A stretch of DNA of 64,000 bases from Mycolicibacter heraklionensis (GTDB taxonomy: Bacteria; Actinomycetota; Actinomycetes; Mycobacteriales; Mycobacteriaceae): positions 1,554,880-1,618,879 of the forward strand of contig NZ_CP080997.1 in assembly GCF_019645815.1 (NCBI RefSeq), in the 5' to 3' direction. Positions within the stretch are counted from its first letter, which is position 1. Each line of letters begins with the position of its first letter. The translations under genes and the position numbers were made by a program. The notes below the pieces were generated by a model that saw only the letters and a program-made list of their open reading frames with translations, had not been told where the DNA came from and made no database searches. This document shows positions 39,201 through 46,754 of the stretch, piece by piece.

Positions 39201-42200
39201 CGCCTCGGCCGCCCGGCTGGTGTTGGGCCAACTCGGATTCGACGATGCGGTGAGTGCCCCGGCGGGTGCCACCGACAGCGAACTGATCGACCTGGTGACC
39301 GCCGAATTGGGTTCGGACTGGCCGCGCCTGGTGGCGCCGGTGTTCGACGGCCGTAAGGCGGTGCTGTTCGACGACCGTTGGGCCAGTGCCCGCGAGGACC
39401 TGGTCAAGCTGTGGCTGCTCGACGAAGGCGACGTCGACGCCGACTGGGCCCGTCTCGCCGAGCGTTTCGAGGGTGCCGGCCACGTGGTCGCCACCCAGGC
39501 GTCGTGGTGGCAGGCCCGCGCGCTGGCCTCTGGCCGGCAGATTCACGGCTCGCTGTACGCCCGGATCGCCGCCGGCGCGGAGAACCCGGGCCGGGGCCGC
39601 TACAGCGACGAGGTGGCGGTGGTGACCGGTGCCTCCAAGGGCTCGATCGCCGCGTCGGTGGTCGGGCAGCTGCTCGACGGCGGTGCGACCGTCATCGCCA
39701 CCACGTCTCGACTCGACGATGAGCGGCTGGGCTTCTACCGCAGCCTTTACCGCGACCACGCTCGGTTCGGTGCGGCGCTGTGGGTGGTGCCCGCCAACAT
39801 GGCCTCCTACTCCGACATCGACGCACTGGTCGAGTGGGTCGGTACCGAGCAGACCGAAAGCCTTGGGCCGCAGTCGATCCACCTCAAGGATGCGCAAACC
39901 CCGACACTGCTGTTCCCGTTCGCGGCACCGCGGGTCACCGGCGACCTGTCGGAGGCCGGTGCGCGCGCCGAGATGGAGATGAAGGTCCTGCTGTGGGCGG
40001 TGCAGCGCCTGATCGGCGGCTTGTCGAAGATCGGCGCAGAACGCGACATCGCCTCCCGGTTGCACGTGGTGCTGCCCGGCTCACCCAACCGCGGCATGTT
40101 CGGCGGTGACGGCGCCTACGGCGAGGCCAAGGCGTCGCTGGACGCGCTGGTGTCACGCTGGAAGGCCGAGTCCTCGTGGGCGTCTCGGGTCAGCCTGGCC
40201 CACGCCTTGATCGGCTGGACCCGCGGCACCGGGCTGATGGGCCACAACGACGTCATCGTCGATGCGGTCGAGGAAGCCGGCGTCACCACCTACTCGACCG
40301 AGCAGATGGCGGCCATGCTGCTGGAGCTGTGCAACGTCGAGTCGAAGGTGGCCGCGGCCAACACACCGATCGAGGCCGACCTGACCGGTGGCCTGGCCGA
40401 GGCGAACCTGGACATGGCCGAGCTGGCCGCGAAGGCCCGCGAAGAGATGACCGCCGAGGCAGCAGTCGATGACGAGGCTGAGGATGCCGCGAATACCATT
40501 GCGGCACTGCCCAGCCCGCCGCGCGGCTACACCCCGGCACCCCCGCCGGCCTGGGACGACCTCGACGTGGACCCGGCCGACCTGGTGGTCATCGTCGGTG
40601 GCGCCGAACTGGGCCCGCTCGGCTCGTCGCGCACCCGCTTCGAGATGGAGGTCTCCGGCGAGCTGTCGGCGGCCGGAGTGCTGGAGCTGGCCTGGACCAC
40701 CGGGCTGGTCAAGTGGGAGGACGACCCGACCCCGGGTTGGTATGACACCGCGACCGGCGAGCTGGTCGACGAGGCCGAGCTGGTGGAGCGCTACCACGAC
40801 GCCGTGGTGGAACGCGTCGGTGTTCGCGAGTTCGTCGACGACGGCGCGATCGACCCCGACCACGCCTCGCCGCTGCTGGTCAGCGTGTTCCTGGACAAGG
40901 ACTTCTCGTTCGTGGTCTCCAGCGAGTCCGACGCACGCGCGTTCGTTGAGTTCGACCCCGAGCACACCGTGGTGCGTCCGGTGCCGGATTCGTCGGACTG
41001 GCAGGTGATCCGCAAGGCCGGCACCGAGATTCGGGTGCCGCGCAAGAGCAAGCTGTCGCGCACTGTGGGTGCTCAGATCCCGACCGGGTTCGACCCGACG
41101 GTGTGGGGGATCAGCCAGGACATGGCCACCTCCATCGACCGGGTGGCGCTGTGGAACATCATCGCGACCGTGGATGCGTTCCTGTCGGCGGGCTTCACCC
41201 CGACCGAGCTGCTGCGCTGGGTGCACCCGTCGCTGGTGGCCAGCACCCAGGGCACCGGCATGGGCGGCATGACCTCGATGCAGACCATGTACCACGGCAA
41301 CCTGCTCGGGCGGGCCAAGCCGAACGACATCCTGCAGGAAGTCCTGCCCAACGTCGTTGCGGCGCATGTGATCCAGAGCTACGTCGGGTCCTACGGCTCG
41401 ATGATCCACCCGGTGGCCGCCTGTGCCACCGCGGCGGTCTCGGTCGAGGAGGGCGTCGACAAGATCCGGCTGGGCAAGGCCGAGCTGGTGGTGGCCGGCG
41501 GCTACGACGACCTGACCCTGGAGGCCATCATCGGCTTCGGTGACATGGCGGCCACCGCCGACACCGAGATGATGCGCGCCAAGGGCATCAGCGACTCGAA
41601 GTTCTCCCGCGCCAACGACCGGCGCCGGCTGGGCTTCGTCGAGGCCCAGGGCGGTGGCACCATTCTGCTGGCCCGCGGCGACCTGGCCGCCAAGATGGGC
41701 CTGCCGGTGCTGGCGGTGGTGGCCTACGCGCAGAGCTTCGCCGACGGCGTGCACACCTCGATCCCGGCTCCGGGCCTGGGCGCCCTGGGCGCGGGCCGGG
41801 GCGGCAAGGATTCGATGCTGGCCCGTTCGCTGGCCAAGCTGGGCGTGGGCGCCGACGACATCGCGGTGGTCTCCAAGCACGACACCTCGACGTTGGCCAA
41901 CGACCCCAACGAGACCGAGCTGCACGAGCGGCTGGCCGACTCGCTGGGCCGCTCGCAAGGTGCGCCGCTGTTCGTGATCAGCCAGAAGAGCCTCACCGGG
42001 CACGCCAAGGGCGGTGCGGCGGTCTTCCAGATGATGGGCTTGTGTCAGGTGCTGCGGGACGGGGTGATCCCGCCCAACCGCAGCCTGGACTGCGTCGACG
42101 ACGAGCTGGCGACCGCCGGGCACCTGGTGTGGGTGCGCGAGACGCTGGAGCTGGGGGAGAAGTTCCCCCTCAAGGCCGGGTTGGTCACCAGCCTCGGCTT

Positions 42201-42474
42201 CGGCCACGTGTCCGGTCTGGTCGCCCTGGTGCACCCGGCGGCGTTCCTGGCGGCGCTGGACCCGAGCCAGCGCGAGGCCTACCTGCAGCAGGCCTCCGAG
42301 CGTGTCCTGGCCGGTCAGCGGCGGCTCGCCTCGGCGATCGCCGGTGGCAAGCCGATGTACGAGCGGCCCGCCGACCGGCGGTTCGACCACGACACACCGG
42401 AGAAGCGCCAAGAGTCGGCCATGCTGCTCAACCCGGCGGCACGGCTCGGCGACGACGACGTCTACATCGGATAA
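33232..42474 (+). CDS. fas: Type I fatty acid synthase (FAS-I)
   Basis: This 3080-residue multifunctional enzyme makes C16-C26 acyl-CoA, the primers for mycolate and other mycobacterial lipids. In order: acetyl transferase with Ser151 in GHSQG; enoyl reductase from about residue 417 (TGRSPILLAGMTPTT); dehydratase/hotdog region with GDYNPIH at 1236-1242; malonyl-palmitoyl transferase with Ser1446 in GHSVGEY; ACP with the likely phosphopantetheine Ser1809 in LDSIESI; ketoreductase with TGASKGS at 2132-2138; ketosynthase with Cys2731 (AACATAA), His2883 (KHDTST) and His2924 (GHAKGG). An acidic Ala/Pro linker precedes the ACP. All catalytic residues checked are present. GTG 33232 has a GGGGAG ribosome site. 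acpS follows 11 bases later. Matches Rv2524c. Confidence 0.98.
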   Translation: MTIHEHDRVSADGAGSGRFASASSALVDRLTAGEPYAVAFGGQGSAWLESLEELVSSAGIETELATLAGEADLLLEPIAKELVVVRPIGFEPLQWVRALAAEDPIPSAKQLTSAAVSVPGVLLTQIAAMRAMERQGLDLSATPPVAAAGHSQGILAVESLKAGGANDVQLLAIAQLIGAAGTLVARRRGISVLGDRPPMVSVTNVDPERIRQLLDEFATDVRTVLPPVLSIRNGRRAVVITGTPEQLSRFELYCEQIAEKEAAERKNKLRGGAVFAPVFEPVQVEVGFHSPRLSDGIEIVAQWAAKVGLDVELTRQLADSILVGQVDWVDEVTALHDAGARWILDLGPGDILTRLTAPVIRGLGIGIVPVATRGGQRNLFTIGAVPEVARPWTSYAPSVVQLPDGRVKLDTKFTRLTGRSPILLAGMTPTTVDAKIVAAAANAGHWSELAGGGQVTEEIFNDRVAELTTLLEPGRTVQFNSLFLDPYLWKLQVGGKRLVQKARQSGAPFDGLVISAGIPELEEAVELIAELNDAGISHVVFKPGTVEQIRSVIRIAAEVPTTPVIAHVEGGRAGGHHSWEDLDDLLLATYSELRSQPNITLCVGGGIGTPEQAAEYLSGRWSQQHGFPLMPVDGILVGTAAMATLEATTSPAVKQMLVDTTGTDQWIGAGKAQGGMASSRSQLGADIHEIDNVASRCGRLLDEVAGDGEAVAARRDEIIAALADTAKPYFGDVTEMTYAQWLRRYVELAIGAGDSTADTASPDSPWLADTWRERFGSMLQRAEARLNELESGPIETLFTDSEGGQSILERPAEAIAALLARYPEAETVRLHPADAPFFTQLCKTPGKPVNFVPVIDKDVRRWWRSDSLWQAHDARYTAEQVCIIPGITAVAGITRVDEPVGELLDRFEQAAVDQVLAAYQKAGVEPRSVTARRQGRTDVTGPLAVLLDAPDVLWAGRTATNPVHRIGASDEWQVQENRAATHPTTGARLEVVSDTNVVLSVPLSGVWINIRFTVPAAVVDGAAPLVSTEDAAAAMRAVLAIAAGVDGPESLPPVHNGSATVTVEWNPEQVADHTGVTATFGAPLAPGLSTVPDALVGRCWPAVFAAIGSATTGTGFPVVEGLLSLVHLDHAAHLLAALPAQPAELTVTATASAATDTEVGRVVPVSVTVAAADGTVLATLEERFAIRGRTGATELTDPVRAGGAVSDNATDTPRRRRRDVTITAPVDMRPFAAVSGDYNPIHTDRAAALLAGLESPIVHGMWLSAAAQHVVTATDGQARPPARLVGWTARFLGMVKPGDEVDFRVDRVGIDLGAEVLEVSARIGSDLVMSATARLTAPKTVYAFPGQGIQHKGMGMEVRARSKAARKVWDSADKFTRETLGFSVLHVVRDNPTSLIASGVHYQHPDGVLYLTQFTQVAMATVAAAQVAEMREQGAFVEGAIACGHSVGEYTALACVSGVYELEALLEVVFHRGSKMHDIVPRDAMGRSNYRLAAIRPSQIDLDDADVTAFVDEISERTGEFLQIVNFNLRGSQYAIAGTVAGLEALEAEVERRREISGGKRSFILVPGIDVPFHSSVLRIGVDDFRRSLERVMPRDQDPALIIGRYIPNLVPKPFTLDREFIQEIRDLVPAEPLDEVLADYDTWRNEKPAELCRKIVIELLAWQFASPVRWIETQDLLFIEQAAGGLGVERFVEIGVKTAPTVAGLATNTLKLPEYAHSTVEVLNAERDAAVLFATDTDPEPEPEEEAAPAEGAADAAPTEAAPAPAAPAAPSGGPRPDDIAFDAADATCALIALSAKMRIDQIEALDSIESITDGASSRRNQLLVDLGSELNLGAIDGAAEADLSGLKSQVTKLARTYKPYGPVLTDAINDQLRTILGPSGKRPGAIAERVKKTWELGDGWAKHVAVEVALGTREGTSVRGGALGGLHEGALADAAAVDKVVDAAVQAVAARRGVAVSLPSAGGGGGATVDAAALGEFTAQITGRDGVLASAARLVLGQLGFDDAVSAPAGATDSELIDLVTAELGSDWPRLVAPVFDGRKAVLFDDRWASAREDLVKLWLLDEGDVDADWARLAERFEGAGHVVATQASWWQARALASGRQIHGSLYARIAAGAENPGRGRYSDEVAVVTGASKGSIAASVVGQLLDGGATVIATTSRLDDERLGFYRSLYRDHARFGAALWVVPANMASYSDIDALVEWVGTEQTESLGPQSIHLKDAQTPTLLFPFAAPRVTGDLSEAGARAEMEMKVLLWAVQRLIGGLSKIGAERDIASRLHVVLPGSPNRGMFGGDGAYGEAKASLDALVSRWKAESSWASRVSLAHALIGWTRGTGLMGHNDVIVDAVEEAGVTTYSTEQMAAMLLELCNVESKVAAANTPIEADLTGGLAEANLDMAELAAKAREEMTAEAAVDDEAEDAANTIAALPSPPRGYTPAPPPAWDDLDVDPADLVVIVGGAELGPLGSSRTRFEMEVSGELSAAGVLELAWTTGLVKWEDDPTPGWYDTATGELVDEAELVERYHDAVVERVGVREFVDDGAIDPDHASPLLVSVFLDKDFSFVVSSESDARAFVEFDPEHTVVRPVPDSSDWQVIRKAGTEIRVPRKSKLSRTVGAQIPTGFDPTVWGISQDMATSIDRVALWNIIATVDAFLSAGFTPTELLRWVHPSLVASTQGTGMGGMTSMQTMYHGNLLGRAKPNDILQEVLPNVVAAHVIQSYVGSYGSMIHPVAACATAAVSVEEGVDKIRLGKAELVVAGGYDDLTLEAIIGFGDMAATADTEMMRAKGISDSKFSRANDRRRLGFVEAQGGGTILLARGDLAAKMGLPVLAVVAYAQSFADGVHTSIPAPGLGALGAGRGGKDSMLARSLAKLGVGADDIAVVSKHDTSTLANDPNETELHERLADSLGRSQGAPLFVISQKSLTGHAKGGAAVFQMMGLCQVLRDGVIPPNRSLDCVDDELATAGHLVWVRETLELGEKFPLKAGLVTSLGFGHVSGLVALVHPAAFLAALDPSQREAYLQQASERVLAGQRRLASAIAGGKPMYERPADRRFDHDTPEKRQESAMLLNPAARLGDDDVYIG

Positions 42475-42485
42475 CGTCACCGGCT

Positions 42486-42875
42486 ATGGGCATCGTTGGT
42501 GTCGGGATCGACCTGGTTTCGATTCCCGACTTCGCCGAGCAGGTCGACCAGCCCGGGACGGTGTTCGCCGCGACGTTCACCCCCGGGGAACGCCGGGACG
42601 CCTCCGACAAGAGTTCGTCGGCGGCGCGGCACCTGGCGGCCCGCTGGGCGGCCAAGGAGGCGGTGATCAAGGCGTGGTCGGGTTCGCGGTTCGCGCAGAA
42701 ACCGGTGTTGCCGGAGGCGATTCACCGCGACATCGAGGTGGTCACCGACACGTGGGGACGCCCGAAGGTGCGACTCTCCGGTGAGATAGCGCAGCATTTG
42801 GCCGATGTGACGATCCACGTGTCACTGACCCATGAGGCCGACACCGCCGCCGCCGTCGCCATCCTCGAGGTGTGA
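42486..42875 (+). CDS. acpS: Holo-ACP synthase AcpS
   Basis: AcpS (129 residues) transfers 4'-phosphopantetheine from CoA to ACPs, including the ACP domain inside FAS-I. Motifs are GVGIDLVSIPDFAEQ with the metal-binding Asp, FTPGERRDA, the signature ARWAAKEAVIKAWSG with its Glu and Lys, and VSLTHEADTAAAVAIL. It lies 11 bases downstream of fas and is clearly co-transcribed, so synthase and activator are made together. Matches Rv2523c. In M. tuberculosis the M20 peptidase gene follows directly, but here an insertion sequence separates them. Confidence 0.96.
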   Translation: MGIVGVGIDLVSIPDFAEQVDQPGTVFAATFTPGERRDASDKSSSAARHLAARWAAKEAVIKAWSGSRFAQKPVLPEAIHRDIEVVTDTWGRPKVRLSGEIAQHLADVTIHVSLTHEADTAAAVAILEV

Positions 42876-42983
42876 CGCCCCTTTGCGCGACGGTGCGTGT
42901 TTGTACGCAACACGCCGGGTGAAACTGGCATTCTGCGCACGCTCGCGCCAGCAGAAGCACCGGCTAACGGTCGCGCCCCGTGG

Positions 42984-44376
42984 GGTGGTGTAAGTAAGGC
43001 CAGCGTTTTCGCGTGAGGCTCTGTGGTTTTCACTATGCCGTGAGAGCCGCTGTGGGGGCAACGCTTTCGGTGGGTTTGGTGCCGGGGTCGCTGGTTTTGA
43101 GCAGGGCCAGGGTGGCTTCGGATAGGTAGCGTTTGTCGGCGACCTGCCATTCATCGTGGGCTTCGACGAGCACCGAGCCGGCCAGCCGCAGCAGCGCGGC
43201 TGGATTCGGGAAGACCCCGACGACGTCGGTTCTGCGTTTGATTTCCCGGTTGAGCCGCTCCAAGGGGTTGGTTGACCAGATCTTCTTCCAGTGCGCCACC
43301 GGGAAATCGGCGAAGGCGGTGACGTCATCGGCGGCATTGCGCAGCATGGTCTCGACCTTGGGGAACTGACGGCCCAGCATGGTGGCGATGGTGTCGAGCT
43401 GCTCGCGCACATGATCGGCGTCGGTCTGGGCGAAGATGGTGCGGATCGCCGCGGCCACCATCTCCGCGGAGCCCTTGGGCACCTGGGCCAGCACGTTGCG
43501 CACGAAATGCACCCGGCAGCGCTGCCAGGCAGCCCCGATCAGCACCGCCTCGATCGCGGCCCGCAGCCCGGCGTGGGCATCGGAGATGACCAGCTGCACC
43601 CCGGTAAGGCCGCGTGATTTCAGCGAACGCAGAAACGCCGTCCAGAACGCGCCGTCCTCGGAATCGCCGACCTCAAAGCCGAGTACTTCGCGGCGGCCAT
43701 CGGCGGCCACGCCGGTGGCGATGACCACCGCCTGGGAGACGACCCGGTGGTTGACCCGGGCTTTGCAGTAGGTGGCATCGAGGAACACGTACGGGAATGC
43801 CTGCTCCGAGAGCGGGCGGTCGCGGAAGGCGGCCACTTCGGTGTCTAGGTCCGCGCAGATCCGCGAGACCTCGCTTTTGGAGATCCCCGAATCGGCCCCG
43901 AGGGCTTTGACCAGATCGTCGACCTTGCGGGTGGAAGTGCCGTGCAGGTAGGCCTCCATCACCACCCCGAACAGGCACTGATCGACTCGGCGGCGGCGCT
44001 CGAGCAGGGCAGGGAAAAACGAACCCGACCGCAGCTTGGGGATACGCAGCTCCAGATCGCCGGCCACGGTGGTCAAGGTGCGCGGCCGTGACCCATTGCG
44101 CTGATTGGTTCTGGACTCGCAGCGCTCATGCGCGGCGGCGCCGATCAAAGCGGTCAACTCCGCCTCGATCAGAGCCTGGTAGATGGTTTCGGCGGCTTGG
44201 GTGATTCGCTCACCGGCATCGGCGGTGCGCAGTGCATCGAGCACCTCCAGCAAGGCAGACTGATCCAGGGCCATCGCGGTGTTCCTCTCGGTAGTGATCC
44301 TTGGTCGTTTCACCACAGAGACTCCCGCGATGGCCTCCTACATCAGGACCGACACGCCGCCCCTACTTACACCACC
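42984..44376 (-). mobile_element. IS256-family insertion sequence, about 1.39 kb
   Basis: The element is bounded by imperfect inverted repeats of about 22 bases. The left end GGTGGTGTAAGTAAGGCCAG begins at 42984, and the right end read inward from 44376 is GGTGGTGTAAGTAGGGGCGG, with 19 of 22 positions matching. It holds a single IS256-type transposase on the minus strand. I see no 8-9 base target duplication next to these ends. It is inserted between acpS and the M20 peptidase gene. Confidence 0.85.
43033..44274 (-). CDS. IS256-family (mutator-type) transposase
   Basis: This 413-residue DDE transposase appears full length. The catalytic triad is Asp166 (FLDATYCKARV), Asp232 (VISDAHAGLRAAIEA) and Glu339 (STNPLERLNREIKRRTDVVG), with the CxxH pair CRVHF at 253-256, as in the family. 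ATG 44274 (MALDQSALLEVLDALRTAD) is preferred over an in-frame start at 44316 because of a GAGAGGA ribosome site just upstream. No frameshift or internal stop is seen, so the element may still be active. Related copies are common in mycobacteria. Confidence 0.93.
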   Translation of the reverse strand: MALDQSALLEVLDALRTADAGERITQAAETIYQALIEAELTALIGAAAHERCESRTNQRNGSRPRTLTTVAGDLELRIPKLRSGSFFPALLERRRRVDQCLFGVVMEAYLHGTSTRKVDDLVKALGADSGISKSEVSRICADLDTEVAAFRDRPLSEQAFPYVFLDATYCKARVNHRVVSQAVVIATGVAADGRREVLGFEVGDSEDGAFWTAFLRSLKSRGLTGVQLVISDAHAGLRAAIEAVLIGAAWQRCRVHFVRNVLAQVPKGSAEMVAAAIRTIFAQTDADHVREQLDTIATMLGRQFPKVETMLRNAADDVTAFADFPVAHWKKIWSTNPLERLNREIKRRTDVVGVFPNPAALLRLAGSVLVEAHDEWQVADKRYLSEATLALLKTSDPGTKPTESVAPTAALTA

Positions 44377-44409
44377 GCCGGGGACGTGAACCCGGCTAAC
44401 CTCGACGCC

Positions 44410-45747
44410 ATGAGCGATCTGGTGCAGCGAGTCCGCGACGTGCTGCCGTCGGTACGCGCCGACCTGGAGGATCTGGTCCGCATCGAGTCGGTGTGGGCGG
44501 ACCCCGCGCGGCGCCCCGAGGTACAGCGCAGCGCACAACTGACCGCAGATCTGCTGAGCCAGGCTGGTTTTCCGCAGGTGCAGATCGTCGCCGAAGGCGG
44601 TGCCCCGGCAGTCATCGCGCACTATCCGCCACCGCCGGGCGCCCCGACGGTGTTGCTGTACGCCCATCACGATGTGCAGCCCGAGGGTGATGCGGGACAG
44701 TGGGAGTCACCGCCGTTCGAGCCCACCGAACGCGACGGACGCCTCTATGGCCGCGGCACCGCCGACGACAAAGCCGGTATCGCAACACATCTGGCGGCGT
44801 TCCGGGCGCACGGCGGCCATCCTCCAGTCGGTGTGACGGTCTTCGTCGAAGGCGAAGAGGAATCCGGGTCACCGTCGCTGGGGGCACTGCTCGCCGCGCA
44901 CCGCGAGGCGCTGAGCGCCGACGTGATCGTGATCGCCGACTCCGACAACTGGAGCACCGACATCCCCTCACTGACGGTGTCGCTACGGGGGCTGGTCGAC
45001 TGCGTGGTGGAAGTCGCGACCCTGGACCACGGCCTGCACTCGGGGTTGTGGGGTGGGGTGGTGCCCGACGCGCTGACCGTCCTGGTGCGGCTGCTGGCGA
45101 GCCTGCACGACGACGACGGCAACGTCGCGGTCGCCGGACTTCACGAAAGCACCGCGGCACCAGTCGATTACCCACCCGAACGGGTCCGTGCCGACACCGG
45201 GCTGCTGGACGGGGTGGCCGAGATCGGCTCCGGCTCGGTGCCGCAGCGGATGTGGGCCAAGCCGGCGATCACCGTCATCGGTATCGACACCACGAGCATC
45301 GCGGCATCGTCGAACACGCTGATCCCACGGGCTCGCGCCAAGGTCAGCATGCGGGTGGCTCCCGGCGGCGACGCCGCCGCCCACCTGCAGGCGCTCACCA
45401 CTCACCTGCAGCACCATGCCCCGTGGGGAGCGCAGGTGACCGTCACCCCGGGCGACGTCGGTCAGCCCTACGCCATCGACGCCACCGGTCCGGTGTACGA
45501 CGCCGCCAGGGCCGCGTTCGCCCAGGCGTGGGGCGTCGCACCCATCGACATGGGCATGGGCGGTTCAATCCCGTTCATCGCCGAGTTCGCCGCCGCCTAC
45601 CCGCAGGCGACCATCCTGGTCACCGGGGTGGAGGATCCCGGCACGCAAGCGCACAGCATCAACGAGAGCCTGCACCTGGGAGTGCTGGAACGCGCCGCCA
45701 CCGCCGAAGCACTGTTGCTGGCCAAGCTGGGCGGTCAGCCCGCCTGA
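44410..45747 (+). CDS. M20-family dipeptidase/carboxypeptidase (Rv2522c-like)
   Basis: This 445-residue M20 metallopeptidase has two zinc-binding clusters: VLLYAHHDVQPEGDAGQW, GRGTADDKAGIATHLAA and FVEGEEESGSPS, with a lid domain containing LDHGLHSGLWGGVVPDAL. The C-terminal MGMGGSIPFIAEF and EDPGTQAHSINESLHL complete the site. ATG 44410 (MSDLVQRVRDVLPSVRADL) gives normal length, and the open frame upstream of it belongs to the insertion element. It corresponds to Rv2522c, which is next to acpS in M. tuberculosis. The IS256 element ends 33 bases before the start, so the native promoter may have been displaced. Confidence 0.93.
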   Translation: MSDLVQRVRDVLPSVRADLEDLVRIESVWADPARRPEVQRSAQLTADLLSQAGFPQVQIVAEGGAPAVIAHYPPPPGAPTVLLYAHHDVQPEGDAGQWESPPFEPTERDGRLYGRGTADDKAGIATHLAAFRAHGGHPPVGVTVFVEGEEESGSPSLGALLAAHREALSADVIVIADSDNWSTDIPSLTVSLRGLVDCVVEVATLDHGLHSGLWGGVVPDALTVLVRLLASLHDDDGNVAVAGLHESTAAPVDYPPERVRADTGLLDGVAEIGSGSVPQRMWAKPAITVIGIDTTSIAASSNTLIPRARAKVSMRVAPGGDAAAHLQALTTHLQHHAPWGAQVTVTPGDVGQPYAIDATGPVYDAARAAFAQAWGVAPIDMGMGGSIPFIAEFAAAYPQATILVTGVEDPGTQAHSINESLHLGVLERAATAEALLLAKLGGQPA

Positions 45748-45797
45748 TGATCGCGGGCTTGCGGGCTCACAACCGCGACTTGTGATTGCATGGGGAC

Positions 45798-46742
45798 ATG
45801 GCGCTCAGCCCTCGCATGCCCGACTTGTCGGCGTTCGAGATGTTGTTGGCTATCGCCAGAACCGGCAGCCTTGGCGCCGCCGGTCGGGAACTGGGGCTGA
45901 CGCAGCAGGCCGTTTCGGCACGACTGTCAGCGATGGAGGCCCAGACCGGTGTGCGGCTGGTGACCCGTAGTGCGCGTGGTTCGCAGCTGACTGCGGCCGG
46001 TGCGGTCGTGACGGAGTGGGCAGATCAGCTACTGGATGTCGCCGGCCACGTCGATGCCGGACTCGCTTCGTTGCGGACCGCGAGCCGCAAGAGGGTGAAG
46101 GTGGTTGCGAGCCTGACGATCGCCGAACAATTGATGCCCCGCTGGATCGTGTCACTGCAGACCTCCGCCACGCGAACCGGCCGCGAGGCGCCCGAGGTCA
46201 TTCTGACCGCCACCAACAGCGAGCAGGCGATCTCGAGTGTTCGAGGCGGATCGGCGGACCTGGGATTCATCGAGAGTCCGGGGGTGCTGACCGGTATTCG
46301 AAGCCGGGTTGTCGCGCACGACGACCTCGTGGTGATCGTGCCGCCGGACCACAAGTGGGTGCGTCGCACCAAAGGCGTGACCGCGGCAGAACTCAGCCAG
46401 ACCCCGCTGGTCGTGCGTGAACAGGGTTCGGGCACCCGTGACTCGCTGACTTCGGCATTGCGTGCCGTCTTGGGGCACGAGGTGGAACAGGCACGTCCGG
46501 CACTGGAACTGTCTTCGTCGGTGGCCGTGCGGGGCGCCGTCCTGGCCGGGGCCGGGCCGGCGGTGATGAGCAGGCTGGCCGTCGCCGATGACCTTGCGGT
46601 GGGCCGGCTTCGCTGCGTCGCGGTGCCGGAATTGGACCTGCATCGTGAGCTGAGGGCGATCTGGACGGGCGGGCGGACGCCGCCGGCCGGTGCGGTCCGG
46701 GACCTGTTGAGCCACATCGGCAGCGCCAACCTGCCGCGCTGA
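45798..46742 (+). CDS. LysR-family transcriptional regulator
   Basis: This 314-residue LysR regulator has the N-terminal winged helix-turn-helix (LGAAGRELGLTQQAVSARLS) and a periplasmic-binding-like effector domain with VILTATNSEQAISSVRGG and DLVVIVPPDHKWV. It starts at ATG 45798, 50 bases after the M20 peptidase. The neighbouring flavoprotein gene is convergent, not divergent, so the usual LysR-target geometry is absent and its target is not evident. It is not part of the M. tuberculosis Rv2522c-Rv2521 interval, so it belongs to a local insertion together with the next two genes. Confidence 0.9.
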   Translation: MALSPRMPDLSAFEMLLAIARTGSLGAAGRELGLTQQAVSARLSAMEAQTGVRLVTRSARGSQLTAAGAVVTEWADQLLDVAGHVDAGLASLRTASRKRVKVVASLTIAEQLMPRWIVSLQTSATRTGREAPEVILTATNSEQAISSVRGGSADLGFIESPGVLTGIRSRVVAHDDLVVIVPPDHKWVRRTKGVTAAELSQTPLVVREQGSGTRDSLTSALRAVLGHEVEQARPALELSSSVAVRGAVLAGAGPAVMSRLAVADDLAVGRLRCVAVPELDLHRELRAIWTGGRTPPAGAVRDLLSHIGSANLPR

Positions 46743-46754
46743 CGCACGCGGAAG

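Noticed and set aside
33205..42480. Several antisense frames of 500-950 residues within fas
   Set aside because: All lie opposite one continuous FAS-I frame with intact catalytic residues in every domain.
42959..44400. CCGGCTAAC present on both sides of the IS256 element as a possible target duplication
   Set aside because: The copies are 15-16 bases away from each element end and outside the inverted repeats, which is not target-duplication geometry. Probably coincidence.
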